The notes under the pieces: model-generated
What the model saw: the letters and a program-made list of their open reading frames with translations, nothing else
What the model was told of the DNA's origin: nothing
Databases searched by the model: none
Translations under genes and position numbers: made by a program
In this document: positions 9,663 through 21,208 of the stretch, piece after piece
Layout of the letters: every line of letters starts with the position of its first letter
Numbering within the stretch: position 1 is the stretch's first letter
NCBI GenBank assembly: GCA_016858145.1
Contig: JAEHOE010000030.1
Location: 682,001 to 746,000, forward strand
DNA from: Edaphochlamys debaryana
Lineage: Eukaryota > Chlorophyta > Chlorophyceae > Chlamydomonadales
Direction of reading: 5' to 3'
Length of the DNA stretch: 64,000 bases

Positions 9663-12600
9663 CGCGAACGCCGAACCTCCCCTAGGGCATTAACAGGAGT
9701 GCTTCTGAGGCAAATGATGCACACGAAGGGAGTCGCTAAACGTTCCCTCGGCGTTGTTGCCCGAAGTCTGGCAGGTGCCCGCGGAAACAGCGTTCGATGG
9801 TATGCGGGCGCCCTTATTGCTATGCCTTGGCTACAGGCCAAACTGGCAGTAGAAGCGCACGAGCAGTCGTCTGAGCAACGCGCAATGGGGCTTTGCCCCA
9901 GATCGAAGTTTGCCCCAGAGCGCCAAACAGCGCCACGCAGGGGTGGCGACCACCGCAACACTGCCCATAAACTTAGTCTTGTCACCACGGTCGCTTGGCT
10001 GAGCGTGCTTAGGTGTCCCCGTCACCCTGTGCGAACCGGCGCCGTTTCCTCAGAGTACCATCAGAGTCCCACGAGTGCACATTAGGCGCACATCGGCATG
10101 TCGCTCACCACCGCGCCTGATGGTTACCCGCGCGTGCGGGGTGATCCCCCGGGGCGGCCTCATGGGGATCGCGCTCACGAGCTTGTTCTAGGTAAGGAGA
10201 GCCAGGATCGCCCTTTCAGCAGCCGTCGGCGCACTGGTCGCATTCAACGGCAAGGGAGCACTCCCGCCGACAGAGTCCCTGTGCCTTTCCCGCCCCAACG
10301 GTGGGACCGTCGGGGCTTTAAAAGCATGGCCACGTGCCGCCGCGGACCAGCGGCTGCCGGACGGGCCTTACCGTTGAGAGGCCGCGACACAGAGCCCGGC
10401 ACCGCGGCTGTCCGAAGAACAGCTGTGGTGGCCTGCAGCGGCAAAGGGCGTTCATGCCCTGATGGTCTGGCCATATGGCGCCACGGCGGCTCAGCCAGGC
10501 CTGGAAGGACCCCCCTGACGGACCCGCTTGGGAGGGACCAAAGGCGGGGCCCAGCGGATCGCGTAGGGGATGCACTGTGGCGTCAGGCTCCAAGGGCTGC
10601 CCGGCTCCCCGGGCAACGAACGGACAGCCTACTGGGGCGACACGCTGGGACTTTGCCATGCCGGTGTCTCTCGACGCCTCAACGCCTGCGACTCAGCGAA
10701 TGCGGCTATCAACCCCTGGCTACTGAGGAGGCTGACACGGTACACCCTGGAGGCTCATGCCCAATGGCATGCCACTGTCCACTCGGGGCCACCTTGCACT
10801 AGCTCTTGCTTGCGCTGGCGCCTAGAGGCGTGGAGCGGGACCGTTTGGACTTGGATGAAGGTGAGCACCGAGAGGAAGTTACAGGAGGGTGCCGTTCTTG
10901 GTTCATCAGGAGCGCGCGAGCGGAAGGTATGGTGGGCATGCGTTAGGCCGTTAAAACCGTAAAGCGGAGAGTTAAGGGTAAGGGGGACTCAAGTAGCTGG
11001 GGTACTGGCGTCTAGGCCCTTCACCAACGGCATGGGCCATGCGGGTGTTTCGCTCGCCCTCGAAGCTACAGCAACTACTAAACGGCACGGCAGGCTCAAT
11101 GTTACCGCAATTGTAGAACGTCACAAGGGAGCCCCTCAGCAAACGCAGGCACGGAAGCCAGACTACCTACATACCGCAAAGGCCAACTGAGGCACCTGCC
11201 TGTCCCTTCCGGGGTAGCCGGCAGGCAGTTGCCCCTTGCGGGACGGATACAACCCGAGCAACGGAAGGGCTGCTCTCACTAACGAATTTCCCCGCCGAGT
11301 CACAAAGGCTAACACGTCCGCATTGGGACAGCAATGCGCTTGACGATGCACCCGAGCGCCGAGACAAGAATGGTATGGCAGGTTGAAAGCAGTGTTGGCA
11401 TGGGCACAGGACACAGAGTACTGAGCGTCACTTGTGCAAGGGAAGTAGGAGTCCAATACGATAACTCTCCTCCCTGCCCGACTGGTTCTTATGAGACGCC
11501 GGGCACTCGGCAGCTAGGGATGGCTCCCTCGCCATCCCTTCTTCAAGGAATGGCGGTCCTCAGGGGATCACCTGAACTCCAAATCCGAATGGTTGTTAGA
11601 ACAAAGCTCAAGCAGACAGTAAGACCGAGGCATACCTCTATTAACGTACACCTGCTGACACCCCCTGAGCAACAGGCTGTCCCACAGGCGGACCACTAGA
11701 AGAGGCCCAGCACTGCGACACACCGCAACCAGCCAGTCTGGGCACAGCAACCCATAAGATCCTCCTGCAGGGCCGGCCTCCAGCACAAGGGAAGCGGAAA
11801 GGAAGTCCGACAACAGCGTGCATGGCGGGGGCCACCAGCACGACACGACGCTCCACGACACCACGACACGACACGTCTCAGCCCTGCAGGGTTGACCCTG
11901 AGGGAATGGCCCCCCCTAAGAGTGCCTCTGGGTATGACACACCGCACCCAGTCTTCACTCACGGAAAGCAGCAGTTTGTGTAAGACTCACGTTTATAATG
12001 CATTCAGCCAAGTTGGCGGACTTGCGATATCTATTGGTGCATGCACCTCCAAATGACATTCCTCAGAAATGAGAGTGGCGCGCTCTTCCCATGCAACGGG
12101 GTGGCAGACAGGCCAAGACCCGTTGCTTGGGCAGCCCAATAAAGCTTTCGAACGTCCCTCGAGAGATTTAACCCTCCCTGCTAGCTATTGCTTTGCTGTT
12201 CTCCCTCAGCAGTAATAAAGCACGGGTGGTGCTGCTACAACCTGCGCTAAGAACCGCGTGCCTCACACGCTTACTAAGCCGACTTCCAAAATTCTAACCC
12301 GTGCGTGGCTCCACTCCGTCCGATTCAGGCACTCTCCGGTGCGAGGCCAGGCAATGCTGCCTGAAGGCCCGCCGTACAGCACACATACACGTGGGCCTAC
12401 ACCATCCCAATCCCCTGTCGTGTTAAAGGCAAGGAGTCCGACGGCCACGCAACAGCTTGCTGCCGCCAGGCCGCCCAAACCCATCTGTTTCTACGGCCAA
12501 GAGTCCCAATGCCGTAGCGGGCGTAGCCTAGCTGTAGTAAACGGCCCTCTCACTCTCTCGCATTCGACGCGTCTCCTGCCTCCTGCATGATGCTTGATGC

Positions 12601-12679
12601 GTGTGCCAGCGATGCTTCTCACTTGTTGGTCTCTCGCGCAGCGGCTGCTGCCTGTCCCTTGTTCGTGCGTGGGCGGCCG
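9663..12679. other. 3-kb region without a convincing gene
   Basis: Between about 9.7 and 12.5 kb the sequence looks less GC-rich than the flanking genes and lacks the long exon-like frames typical of this window. The longest ATG frame is 10098-10802 (234 codons). It has no recognised domain, an Arg/Pro-heavy composition as in shadow frames, and no supporting splice structure. The 9699 frame starts with GTG, not ATG. The stretch may be transposon debris or a non-coding locus. I found no terminal repeats, reverse transcriptase or transposase motif by eye. Confidence 0.4.
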
Positions 12680-15086
12680 TTACACGCTGTCCATGCTGCA
12701 CAGCGGCACGCTGCCACCGCCGCCGCCGCTCGCGGCCACGCCCGCCGCCAGCCCCACGTGCACGAGCTCCCGCGCCACCTGGGGGAGGCAAGAGGTAAGC
12801 ACCAAGGAAGGGGAGATCAGGTTCAGGTAAGTCAGGAGGACAGGTGAGCACATGTACTGCCGGCGGCCCGTGCAGGCCCTGGCCCATGCACCCCTGCCTT
12901 GTCCGCACAGCGCAACGCCCCTACCTCTCCGACGTCGGGCAGGTTGCAGGCGAGGTCGAGCAGCGTGTGCGTGGAGGTGATGACGTCAGCCGACAGGTCC
13001 AGCCCCGCCAGCGCCACGCAGGCGGTGGCGAGGTTGACTGCGGTCCAGGCCAGGGAGGCGCCTGGGGAAACGGATGGCAGTTGGGTGTGTGCAAATGTAA
13101 GGTCCGGCAAGAGGGGCAGCAGATAGAGCTGTTGAGCTCAAGATTTAGCAAGGGGGCTCGTTCACTCTCACCTGCGATGAAGGCGCGCATGCGGCGGCGC
13201 ACTGCGAGTTTGGCGGAGGGCGAGGGGCCGCCCACGATTGCGTCAGCGAGCACCGCCGCAACCTGAAGGACAAGGCGGCAGCAGAACATGGAGGGATGAG
13301 GGAGACGGATGAGCGCGCCAGGCCTTCATACGAGAAGTGCACTGCGAGAAGAGAGGGCGTCCGCCAAACAACCTTAGCTACTCGACTGTGGTCCCTCGGA
13401 GCACAGACTCCCATGCCGGTCCGCCCGCCCCCACCTTGCAGCCGAAGCCCTCCTTCTTGACCTCGGCGCCTAGCTCCTCAGCTTCAGCCGCAGGAGCTTC
13501 GGCGTCTGTCTCTCCGCCCGTCAGCTTCCTCTTCGCGGCCGCGAACATGGACCCGACGCCGGCGGCGGCCCACAGCGCGGTGCCCAGGCCTCCGTTGTTG
13601 GGCAGTGCCGAGATGACAGAGGCGGCGGCGCTGGCCAAACCGGCAGGGTTGGCGCTGTGGTCGCTGAGGGCCTCCACTGCGGCGCTGTGCAGGCGGCGCG
13701 CCGTGATGCGGCCGACGCGGCTGAGGTGGGCCAGCTTGCTCCGCAGGGCGGGGCTGTCGCCCGGGGCTGCTGGGCCGCCATCCAGGACCGCACCGCCGCC
13801 CTGAGAGGAGAAGGAGGGGGTCAGCGGCAGCTCCCGCGGGCCCATGCCGGCGGGTGAGGGTGGCGAGGCCGCCTGAGCACCCAGGGAGGGGCCAGCAAAG
13901 CAGGGGGCCGCATCTCCGCCGACGGCAGGGTTGTCATCGGCTGCAGTGTTGGCGGCGCCGAGGTTCAGGCGGGAGGGCGGGGAGAAGAGGAAGGCGCTCC
14001 GGCCCCCTTCGAAGCTCATGTCGTCGGCGTCGGGCCGGGCGTGGTCCTCCTCAAGGGCCCGCACGAGCTCCGCCAAGCATTCGTCCTCGCACACCATCGC
14101 CTCGCCTTCGTCGCTTGTGAAGAACAGGGGCAGGGTCAACTTGCCGTTCTCGTGGCGCTCCATGCCGTACCAACCGCCCAGGCGGTTGCCGTACTCGTCG
14201 GTGACATCGCCGGCGCTTGCGTCTGTAAAAGCCTCGGCACTCGCGAAGGGCGAGGGGACTGGGGCAGCGGGCGTGTCAGTAGCAGCCGGCGGGCTGCTGG
14301 CGGGAGGGTTCTCGGGGCCGTTGGCGGCGGCGGCGTTGGCGGGATCGAAGCGGCTTGTGGTCCGCAGCAGGGCTCGCCAGGAGCTGGGCGAGGGACGGCG
14401 GCCGTGGACCTCGCCGCTCCCTCCACAGCTTGCAGTGCGACGCCTGCGTATCATGGGAGGGGGTGGCGCTGCAGTAAGTCAGGAAACGGGTTCGCGATGG
14501 ACATGTGGCGCGGTACAGAAGTTGAAAACCCTGGCTGCAGGCCGGGCCGGTCATCACTTCTGTCTGGCCTGCGTTCCAGGCCAGAAATCAAGCGAGCACG
14601 AGAGGAGGGAAGCTTCGGGCAGAGTTGCGCTTACCCGTCGCGACTCGGCAAGAACCCGAACTCGCCATCGACCGCCTCCTGTCCCTCCAGATCCTCAAAT
14701 GTGCCATCAACGAAGATGTTGGTGGCGTCTGATGACAGGATGAAGCCAGGGCTCGAGGGTGAGCATGACCCCGAGCTGCTTGTCGCCGGGCTCTGCACCC
14801 CGTTGCGCGACTTTGAGGAAGAGCGCAGGGGTGAGGTGCTGCTACGGGCACGCGTGAGCTGGTTATCGGCGCAGCTGGGCTGCTGGACGCCCGCGGTCAG
14901 GCCGAGCAAACTGTTGTCGCGCCTCGGGCGAGCGTGGCTGGGAGCAGAAGTCGCCTCAGTTGACTCACGAGTTGTCACTGGTGCGCAGGCTGAGCTGGGA
15001 ACCGTCGCCGCGCTGCCCGCAGGGGCACCGCGGCCTGCAGCGCCTGCAGCAGACCCGCGGTTGAGCGCGAAGCGCAGCGTGCACAT
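12680..15086 (-). CDS. Unrecognised 595-residue protein, possible organelle transit peptide
   Basis: Five phase-consistent exons: 14635-15086, 13435-14443, 13172-13262, 12925-13061, 12680-12778. The start is the ATG at 15084-15086. The first 120 or so residues are rich in Ser, Ala, Arg and Thr with few acids (MCTLRFALNRG, later ARPRRDNSLLGL), resembling an algal plastid or mitochondrial transit peptide. Then comes a soluble block with an acidic motif (DEYGNRLGGWYGMERHENG, then ECLAELVRALEED). A small-residue-rich, weakly hydrophobic part follows (ANPAGLASAAASVISALP, LGTALWAAAGVGSMFAAAKR). The C-terminal third holds two more hydrophobic helices (ASLAWTAVNLATACVALAGL, VARELVHVGLAAGVAAS). This suggests a membrane-associated organelle protein. 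No family is recognised. The stop codon itself sits inside a TGTAA pentamer. Confidence 0.7.
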
Positions 15087-15619
15087 GTTGGCGCGCGCGC
15101 TGGGTAAGAGTAGCGCCCAAGTATGCGCGCAACTGTTGTTCCTGCTCGGCTGTGCGGTGTAGACAAGGTTCCCGTGGAGTTCCGTATTCCGGGCCGTCCG
15201 GCAGACGTATCATTGGGTAATGGGCCGGAGAAACGGCCCAGTCGACGGCCCTACCTTACCAGGCCCACGCGCTGACGGCGAGAAGATTTGCCGGCCGGCT
15301 TCGCGGCGCGCCCATCGCGGAGGGCCGCGGCCTCGGCGACCGTTTGCCCGTGCTCCCGGCGGGCCTCACGCGAACATGCTGAGGCCCAAACGGCTGCCAA
15401 GGGTTGTCGCCAACGTTGATGCCTGCGCAACATTGATGCTGCAAGCAGCACGACCTCGGTAAGGAGTGCTGTCCGTTGAGGTGGGACGGACCGCCGGTAC
15501 AGGGCCTGTACACCACGTGCGGTTCACGGCAACCTGCCGTCTTGCGCCTTCATGGAAGGAGTGCCAAGTTGCTGACATAGGCCCGCTATTCCTCTTCATC
15601 CTCAACCTGCCTCTCTCGT
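15087..15619. other. Intergenic, divergent promoter side of the 12680-15086 gene
   Basis: No coding pattern. It contains a small perfect palindrome (7-base arms, one-base centre) at 15497-15511, GTACAGG/CCTGTAC. It should hold the promoter of the minus-strand gene starting at 15086. Confidence 0.4.
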
Positions 15620-16205
15620 GCACCCAACAGCACCGCTTCGTTGATGTCTTCTAACCTAACAGCATTTCGTGCCCCACGAGGAGAGTGAATAGGGGCTCAC
15701 AGGCCGAGACATAGGGCTCCACAGCATTCGCTCACCCACGGCCCCTAGGGTTCCGTGGAAAGACAGGAGGGCGCTGGGGCTGCTGGTCTTGCCCAATGTC
15801 CTGACAAGGCCCTCAGCTCTCTTGCACACCAGTACCACGCTGCTTGCTGGAAAGGCCCGTGTCCCGACAGGCGACAGCCCCCGACAGCTCCCCCGAGCTT
15901 CCCCGACCTCCCCCGACAGCTCCCCTGGTGCCCCGTTGTCTATAAAATCCCCTGGTGCCGTGGGCAGCGCAACTTGACCCAGCAGCTCCCGAACAGCCCT
16001 AAACAGCTCCCTTGCTCAGCCCCCCACAGCCCCCCGACAGCTCCCCGCCGTGTATGCACGCGCAGCACGCCGTACCTCGGCTTCATTCCGCCCGCGCTCC
16101 AAGCCAGAGCACCTACCCACACAGCTGCATGCCACAGCGCACCACACGACACTGCCGCATAGCTCTCGACCTAATAAGAGGGCTGCGCTCTGAGGGCTGC
16201 GAAGC
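15620..16205 (+). promoter_or_regulatory. Upstream module of LRR copy A, with TATA-like box
   Basis: This is a repeat-rich region conserved upstream of the LRR paralogs. It contains a CACCGCTTCGTTGATG block near 15631 (also at about 52150, upstream of copy D), an array of CCCCGACAGC-type units from about 15880, and a TATA-like TATAAAAT at 15941-15948 preceded by CCCCGTTGT. A shared proximal block near 16050-16140 carries CACGCGCAGCACGCCGTACC and CTGCATGCCACAGCG. Conservation across paralogs supports a core promoter, but the transcription start is not known. Confidence 0.5.
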
Positions 16206-19200
16206 ATGGCGAGCACCTCCCAGCCCGGCCCGGGCGCCTGCGGCCTGCTAAGCGCACCCATTCCCTCGCTACTGCTGGAATATCTTGATACGGGCAGCAA
16301 GCGTGCCTTCCGAGGGCTTTGCCGCGCGGCGCTCGCGGCCATGGACCAGGCCGCTACGCAGCTCTCGCTGGCTTCCGTGCCGAGCAGCGTATCTGCAACC
16401 GATGCCGCGTCCTCTCTGCTCCGTCGCGTGGCGCGAGGAGCGCGTCCGCTGCGGTTGGACCTGCGATGGCGCCCGCATGAGCCCAGGGGCCCGCCCCCGC
16501 CACGCCATGGCACCTTCAAGCTGAGGCGTGAGTGGTCACTGAGTACACACAGGAACGTCGTGTTGCTAGCGAAGCGACCTTGCCTTGGACCTTGTCGTGT
16601 GCTCATCCTCCTCCTCGCCCCCGCCCTGTCCTCTCACCGCAGTGAACTGCTGCTCCTCTCCATCGCTGAGGTGTCTGGAGGCAAGTGCACGAAGCGGTCG
16701 TCTCGACAGACTGCGAAGCTTGCCATCCCATCCGTTGCTCCCAATACGCCACCCAACTACCCCTCTCGCCCACAGGCAGGGGCCCTGCCTGCGCCGAGCT
16801 CGTGTTCCGGGGCCCGCAGCTCAGCCCCGCAGTCGCCACCGTGATCACCAGCAGGTTCCCGGCGCTGAGCACGGTCCGCATTGACGGGGAGGGCGTTCCC
16901 GTGCGAGCCTCCAAGGACCTCACCCCCGAGGCCATCGCCGGGCTGGGGCAGCTGCTGCACTCTGGGCTGCAGAGCCTGCACCTGCATGACTACCCCTTTC
17001 CTCAGCTGCTGCTGCCCGACCTCGCACGCGCCAGCTCCCTGACGGCCCTGGACGTGATAAACAGATCCAACGGGGATGCCCTGGCGCGCACCCTGGCGTC
17101 CATGACTCAGCTGCGGTCCCTGGCCACGTGGTACCTCCCGCAGCGGATCCCGAATCTGGTCGCGCCGCTCACAAACCTCACCCGCCTCGTGCTCCGCGCC
17201 GAGGCGGACGCGTGGGAGCGGCGCGACCCAGACCTGCCGCCCTTGGACGTGTTCGCCCACATGCCGCGCCTCGCCGACCTGGACTTGGCGGGCTGCGGGG
17301 AGGCGGTCCCCTGGGGGCTGCAGCACCTGACAGCGCTAACGCGGCTCGAGGTGAGCGGCGGCTGGGCCTGGGTCTTGATTTGGAGCGGCTAGGTCGGTGG
17401 CATAAATGTGCTTGCGTGTTAATGTCGAAGCGAGCGGGCGTTTTTATGATTGCCGCTGCCGTAAAGCCAGGCGACACGCGACATGAACTCGTCCTAGCTT
17501 TCGCCTCCATACCTCCCGCGTTCCCGCCTCCCGCCACGCAGGTGGACAGCATGGTGACCGAGTACGACGTGGACTGGGTGGAGTGGAACTGGTTGCATAT
17601 GCGGGAGCAGGGGACCACGCTCGAGCCGCGGGACCCCGGTCCGCCCATCCCGCTGCCGCCCAGCCTGCGGGTGCTCGGGGTCGGCAAGCGCCTGTCGCTG
17701 GCAGTGCTGGCGAGCCTCAAGCCCGCCGCGCCGGGCCTGCCGCAGGTGAGGCGCGCGTGAGCGCAAGGGCAGTGGGATGGGGTGCTTGAGGGGTAGGTGA
17801 GGTGTGGGGCAGGTGACGGTGTGCACCCGCGTACCGTAGCCGCACCGCTTGGGCCTTCCGGCTTGCCAGGTAGGTTCTGGTATCTTAGGAGCTGGAGCTG
17901 GGCTTGGACCTTGGACTTGGCCAGGCCGCTCACCGCCCGCCCCGACTTCAAACCTTCGCCCCCACGCCCATCACTTATCCTCGACACTAATTCCGTGAGC
18001 TTCGCTCTACCACAGGTGACGTTCAAGGAGGGTCCCGCCATGCTCCTCGTGCTTCCGGGGGCGCACACGCTCCAGCACAGCCCCTACTCCCACGAGCTGA
18101 GGTGCTCCTGGGAGGAGGCGCTGGTGGCGGCCCTGGGCTTCCTCGCAGGCCGGCTGGCAAGTCCCGGGACTGTGCAGGTGCGTGGGGCGGAGCTGGGAGC
18201 GGTGCGGGACCAGGGGCTCTGGGGCGTTGGTGGTCATGATCTCTACCTGGGCTCGGCAGGCGCGTGCCACGAAGCCTACGCCAACGGAAGGAGTGCGGGA
18301 GGAGCGGGTCGGTCGCGGGTTGGGGGTTGCTGAACCGAAGCTGCTCTGCCGCTGCTGCGCATACCGCAGGTGAGCTATGGGGAGGAGAACGTCTGGGCGC
18401 CGCTCGCTCCCGCTCGGGACCCGGCGACGGCCAGGCCGTATGACCCACCGAGCGAAAGCATGAGCGACAGCACCGAGACCACCGGCAGCGGCAGCGGCGG
18501 CTACAGCGGCAGCGGCGGCTACAGCGGCAGCCACAGCGACAGCGAGGACAGCCCGGGACACAGCGGTGGCGGTGGTGATGCCCAGGGCACTGGCCCCGGG
18601 GCGCAAGCCGCAAGGGACACCGGTGCCGTCGGTCCGGGAACGTGCGCCGGCGCCGCGTCCGTATCCGGTGCCGCTGCTGGGGCGGAGGCTGCGGCGGCGG
18701 CAGGTGCAGGTGGCAGTGGCCTGCCGGCAGTAGCACTGCAGTCTGACCCCCGGGTGCGAGCCCTGGCGCCTCTGGGCTGTGCCGCTGACGAGCCCAGAGC
18801 AAGCGTGCTGGAGGAGGAGAGCGGGCCGGGGGATGAGGCTGACGGGGACAATGGCGGCCCCTCGCACCGCCGGTTGCTGGTGGCGGTGGGAAGCGTCCGC
18901 CCGAGCCGAGGTCCCTGTCGCTGGATTCCCTGTGCCTGTCGGCGGGGGACCTGCTCACCATCGCCCAGGAGATGCCCAACCTGGAGGTGCGTGGGGGGTC
19001 TCCTGGGGCTGACGTTATTGGTGACCCGCGGGTTTGGGAGTTTCACGCCTTCGCACGCATGATACCTCCCCTCGAAGAGCCATAAGCCTCCCACGCGGCC
19101 TCGCCTCTTCTTTCGTCCCCCCGCCCTCCAGTCTCTCACGCTCGGGGACTGTGACCTCGCCGTCGCCCATCTCGCTCCGCTGGGCCGCCTGCCCCGCCTC

Positions 19201-19539
19201 GGCCAGCTGAGCTTGGCGGTGGACGTGTGCTGGTCGGAAGGCATACCCGACACGGCCGAGGATGCTCTGATGGCGGTATTTGAGGCTGCTGCGGCGGCCG
19301 CCGCGGGGCCGGCTAGCACCAGCGCAGCGGGCGTGCGGGGAGCTGGCCAGCTGAGGTCGCTGAAGAGCCAGAACGCTTTCGTACGACGCCGGACGGATCT
19401 GGAAATTGAAATGTTCCTCAACGTGGATTCGTTCGGTTGGTACGAGGACATGGAGCTCCTGGTCGAGCGCGTGCTGCAGCAGCTCCAGCGGCGGCGCTTG
19501 CCGGGGCACCTGGAGATGCATGGCTACAGCACCATGTGA
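16206..19539 (+). pseudogene. F-box-like/LRR family copy A, frameshifted in exon 6
   Basis: Seven exons parallel the intact paralog C: 16206-16527, 16643-16684, 16776-17350, 17542-17745, 18016-18177, 18370-18986, 19132-19539. The N-terminus (MASTSQPGPGACGLL, then IPSLLLEYLDTGSKRAF) is F-box-like. Leucine-rich repeats follow (LTALDVINRS, LRSLATWYLP, LTRLVLRAE, LADLDLAGC), then a Gly/Ser-rich hinge in exon 6, then further LRRs and a charged C-terminus ending HGYSTM. Exon 6 is 617 bases, not a multiple of three. Its start reads in the frame of VSYGEEN, but its end matches the family only one frame over (LCLSAGDLLTIAQEMPNLE), and that frame is the one continued by exon 7. The shift falls near 18900. 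The copy is therefore broken, unless this is an assembly error. Its exon 3 donor is GTGAGC, unlike its paralogs. Confidence 0.72.
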
Positions 19540-21208
19540 GGCATCAGGTGGACTGCGGCAACTGCCGGGGCTGTGCCATGAGCCCAGATGCCTGTGGCGG
19601 GCTGAGCGGGACTGAGTCAGTACTGCACACTGCCGTCCTCGGCGTGCGACCGTCACGCCGCTGATGTCAGCGCCGCCACGGGCGGGCTGTGGGATGCCGA
19701 ACATGGCGGCGTGGAAAGGACGTGCGCAGCTCGGGACACGTGCTGCTCAGGCGGAGATGGGCGGTTGAGGGCTCGAGGCCTGGTGCGGGGCCGCTCCTTG
19801 CGCCATGTGTGGTGTATGGCGGCTGTACATGGGCAGTTATGACGTTTCGGGAGGGGCCTTGGCAGGCAGAGCCGAGCGGGCCAAGCTGTGGCGGTGCACA
19901 GAGGACCAATGGTGGTACGGTGCGTGGCGATCGTCAGTACATGTGCGTTACGGGCTCACAGGACTCTGGGAGGCGAGGGGAGGAGGTATAGGTGCCCTTA
20001 GGTGCCACCGGGAGCCAGCGTGTATTAGTGCTCCCAATTGGGCGTGTGCTTGGGGTTGAGGCTGGGGGTGGAGTTCTCTGCCGCGGGCAACTGGCTTGCA
20101 AGGGGCTGGCGAAGTGCTGAAGACCGTGAAGTGCTCAAGCAATCGTTGTAATCGATGGTGGTCCTAAGACCCGCCCGAACAACCCACGAGAGAAAGAGGC
20201 AGGGTGCAGTACCCTTGTTTCTTGGCTTGTTGGGGTTGAGGTGGGGGTGGGGGTTGTGGCGCGGGGGACTGGGGTTACGAGGAGGGGGGCGAAGTGCGCA
20301 TAACCGTCAAAGGGGTCATTTAATCGTTGTAAACCATGGTGGTCTAAACACCGTGCCATACCATGCTGGACTTGACCCAAGAGAGAGGTCCCAACGCTTT
20401 GCGTTGTATGAGGGCGTCTTGACATCAGGGCGGAAAGCACCGGCACCGCTGCATTGCAGTTAAGTCTGGAATACAACACACTCAAGTCTGTTCGTCCGAC
20501 CACCAAGGTGGTGTCACGAGAGGAGTCACGAGCGCAACAAACTGCCCTCCCTGTAGCCAACACAGTCCCATAGTACCCAGGGCTGTCGCACAGGCATCCG
20601 TACACCGTCCGCCCATCCAGGTTCGTAGGTTAGGTACACGCAAGCCGTACCGACCTCTCAGCGGCATGGCGGTCAGGCTAGCGCACTCCGAAGCACGTGC
20701 CATAGTCACACACACGAAGCACAACAAACGTCCCGCAAATCCCCCTGCATCAGCAGCGGGCCGCCTTCTGCACCCATCCCGCCATAACATCTCTGTCCTG
20801 TAATCCTGCAATCCGTTTGCCTATTCTCAGTATCCGGCCCTCCTGTACCAGCCTTCTGCCGAAAGCCATCTGTACCAGTCTATATTCACCGCAAGTCCCC
20901 TCAAGCCCACGCTAATGTGCCATGGCACGTGTAGAGCGTGGCACGTGTAGGACACATATTGGCCACCAATGTATATCAAGCCTGCCTCAAGCTTCAGGCC
21001 ACGCGGGCGGAAGGCCCAAAGGTAAGAGTGCGCACAGGAATCCCACGGGTAGTGTACACGGGGAACTGGCACTTCGTAGGTAGTACCCTGCAGTATTCTG
21101 AGCCCTCATTCTTCCTTCCCAGCTCATTCATTCCTTGACCCAAAGCCCACCGCTCTTCAGGGCCAACACCACCCGACCCGCGCACATTGCCCAACATATC
21201 CGCCACGC
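19540..21208. other. Intergenic between convergent LRR copy A and GH32 gene 1
   Basis: No coding exon is supported. It holds a diverged 180-base tandem repeat (separate entry) carrying TGTAA at 20147-20151 and again near 20327. The remainder up to 21208 shows only short frames in all phases. Confidence 0.45.
20050..20349 (+). repeat. Diverged tandem repeat, period about 180 bases, with TGTAA in each unit
   Basis: Unit 1 starts at about 20050 and unit 2 at about 20230. Both begin TTGGGGTTGAGG and pass through a G-rich stretch and GGCGAAGTGC. Both end with AATCGTTGTAA followed by ATGGTGGTC. Each unit carries a TGTAA, the usual chlorophycean poly(A) signal, about 600 and 790 bases beyond the stop of LRR copy A. 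Confidence 0.65.

Noticed and set aside
9699..10085. 128-codon plus-strand frame with a presequence-like start
   Set aside because: It begins with GTG, lies in the upstream region of the minus-strand gene and has no homology signal.
10098..10802. 234-codon ATG frame as a gene
   Set aside because: No domain, Arg/Pro-heavy shadow-like composition and no introns in a gene-poor stretch. Kept only as part of an unassigned region.
14041..15162. 373-codon open frame on the plus strand
   Set aside because: It is antisense to the two main exons of the 12680-15086 gene and has no recognisable domain.
18890..18915. A 20-base intron (GTGGGAAGC...CCGAG) that would repair LRR copy A
   Set aside because: Far below any plausible intron length for green algae.
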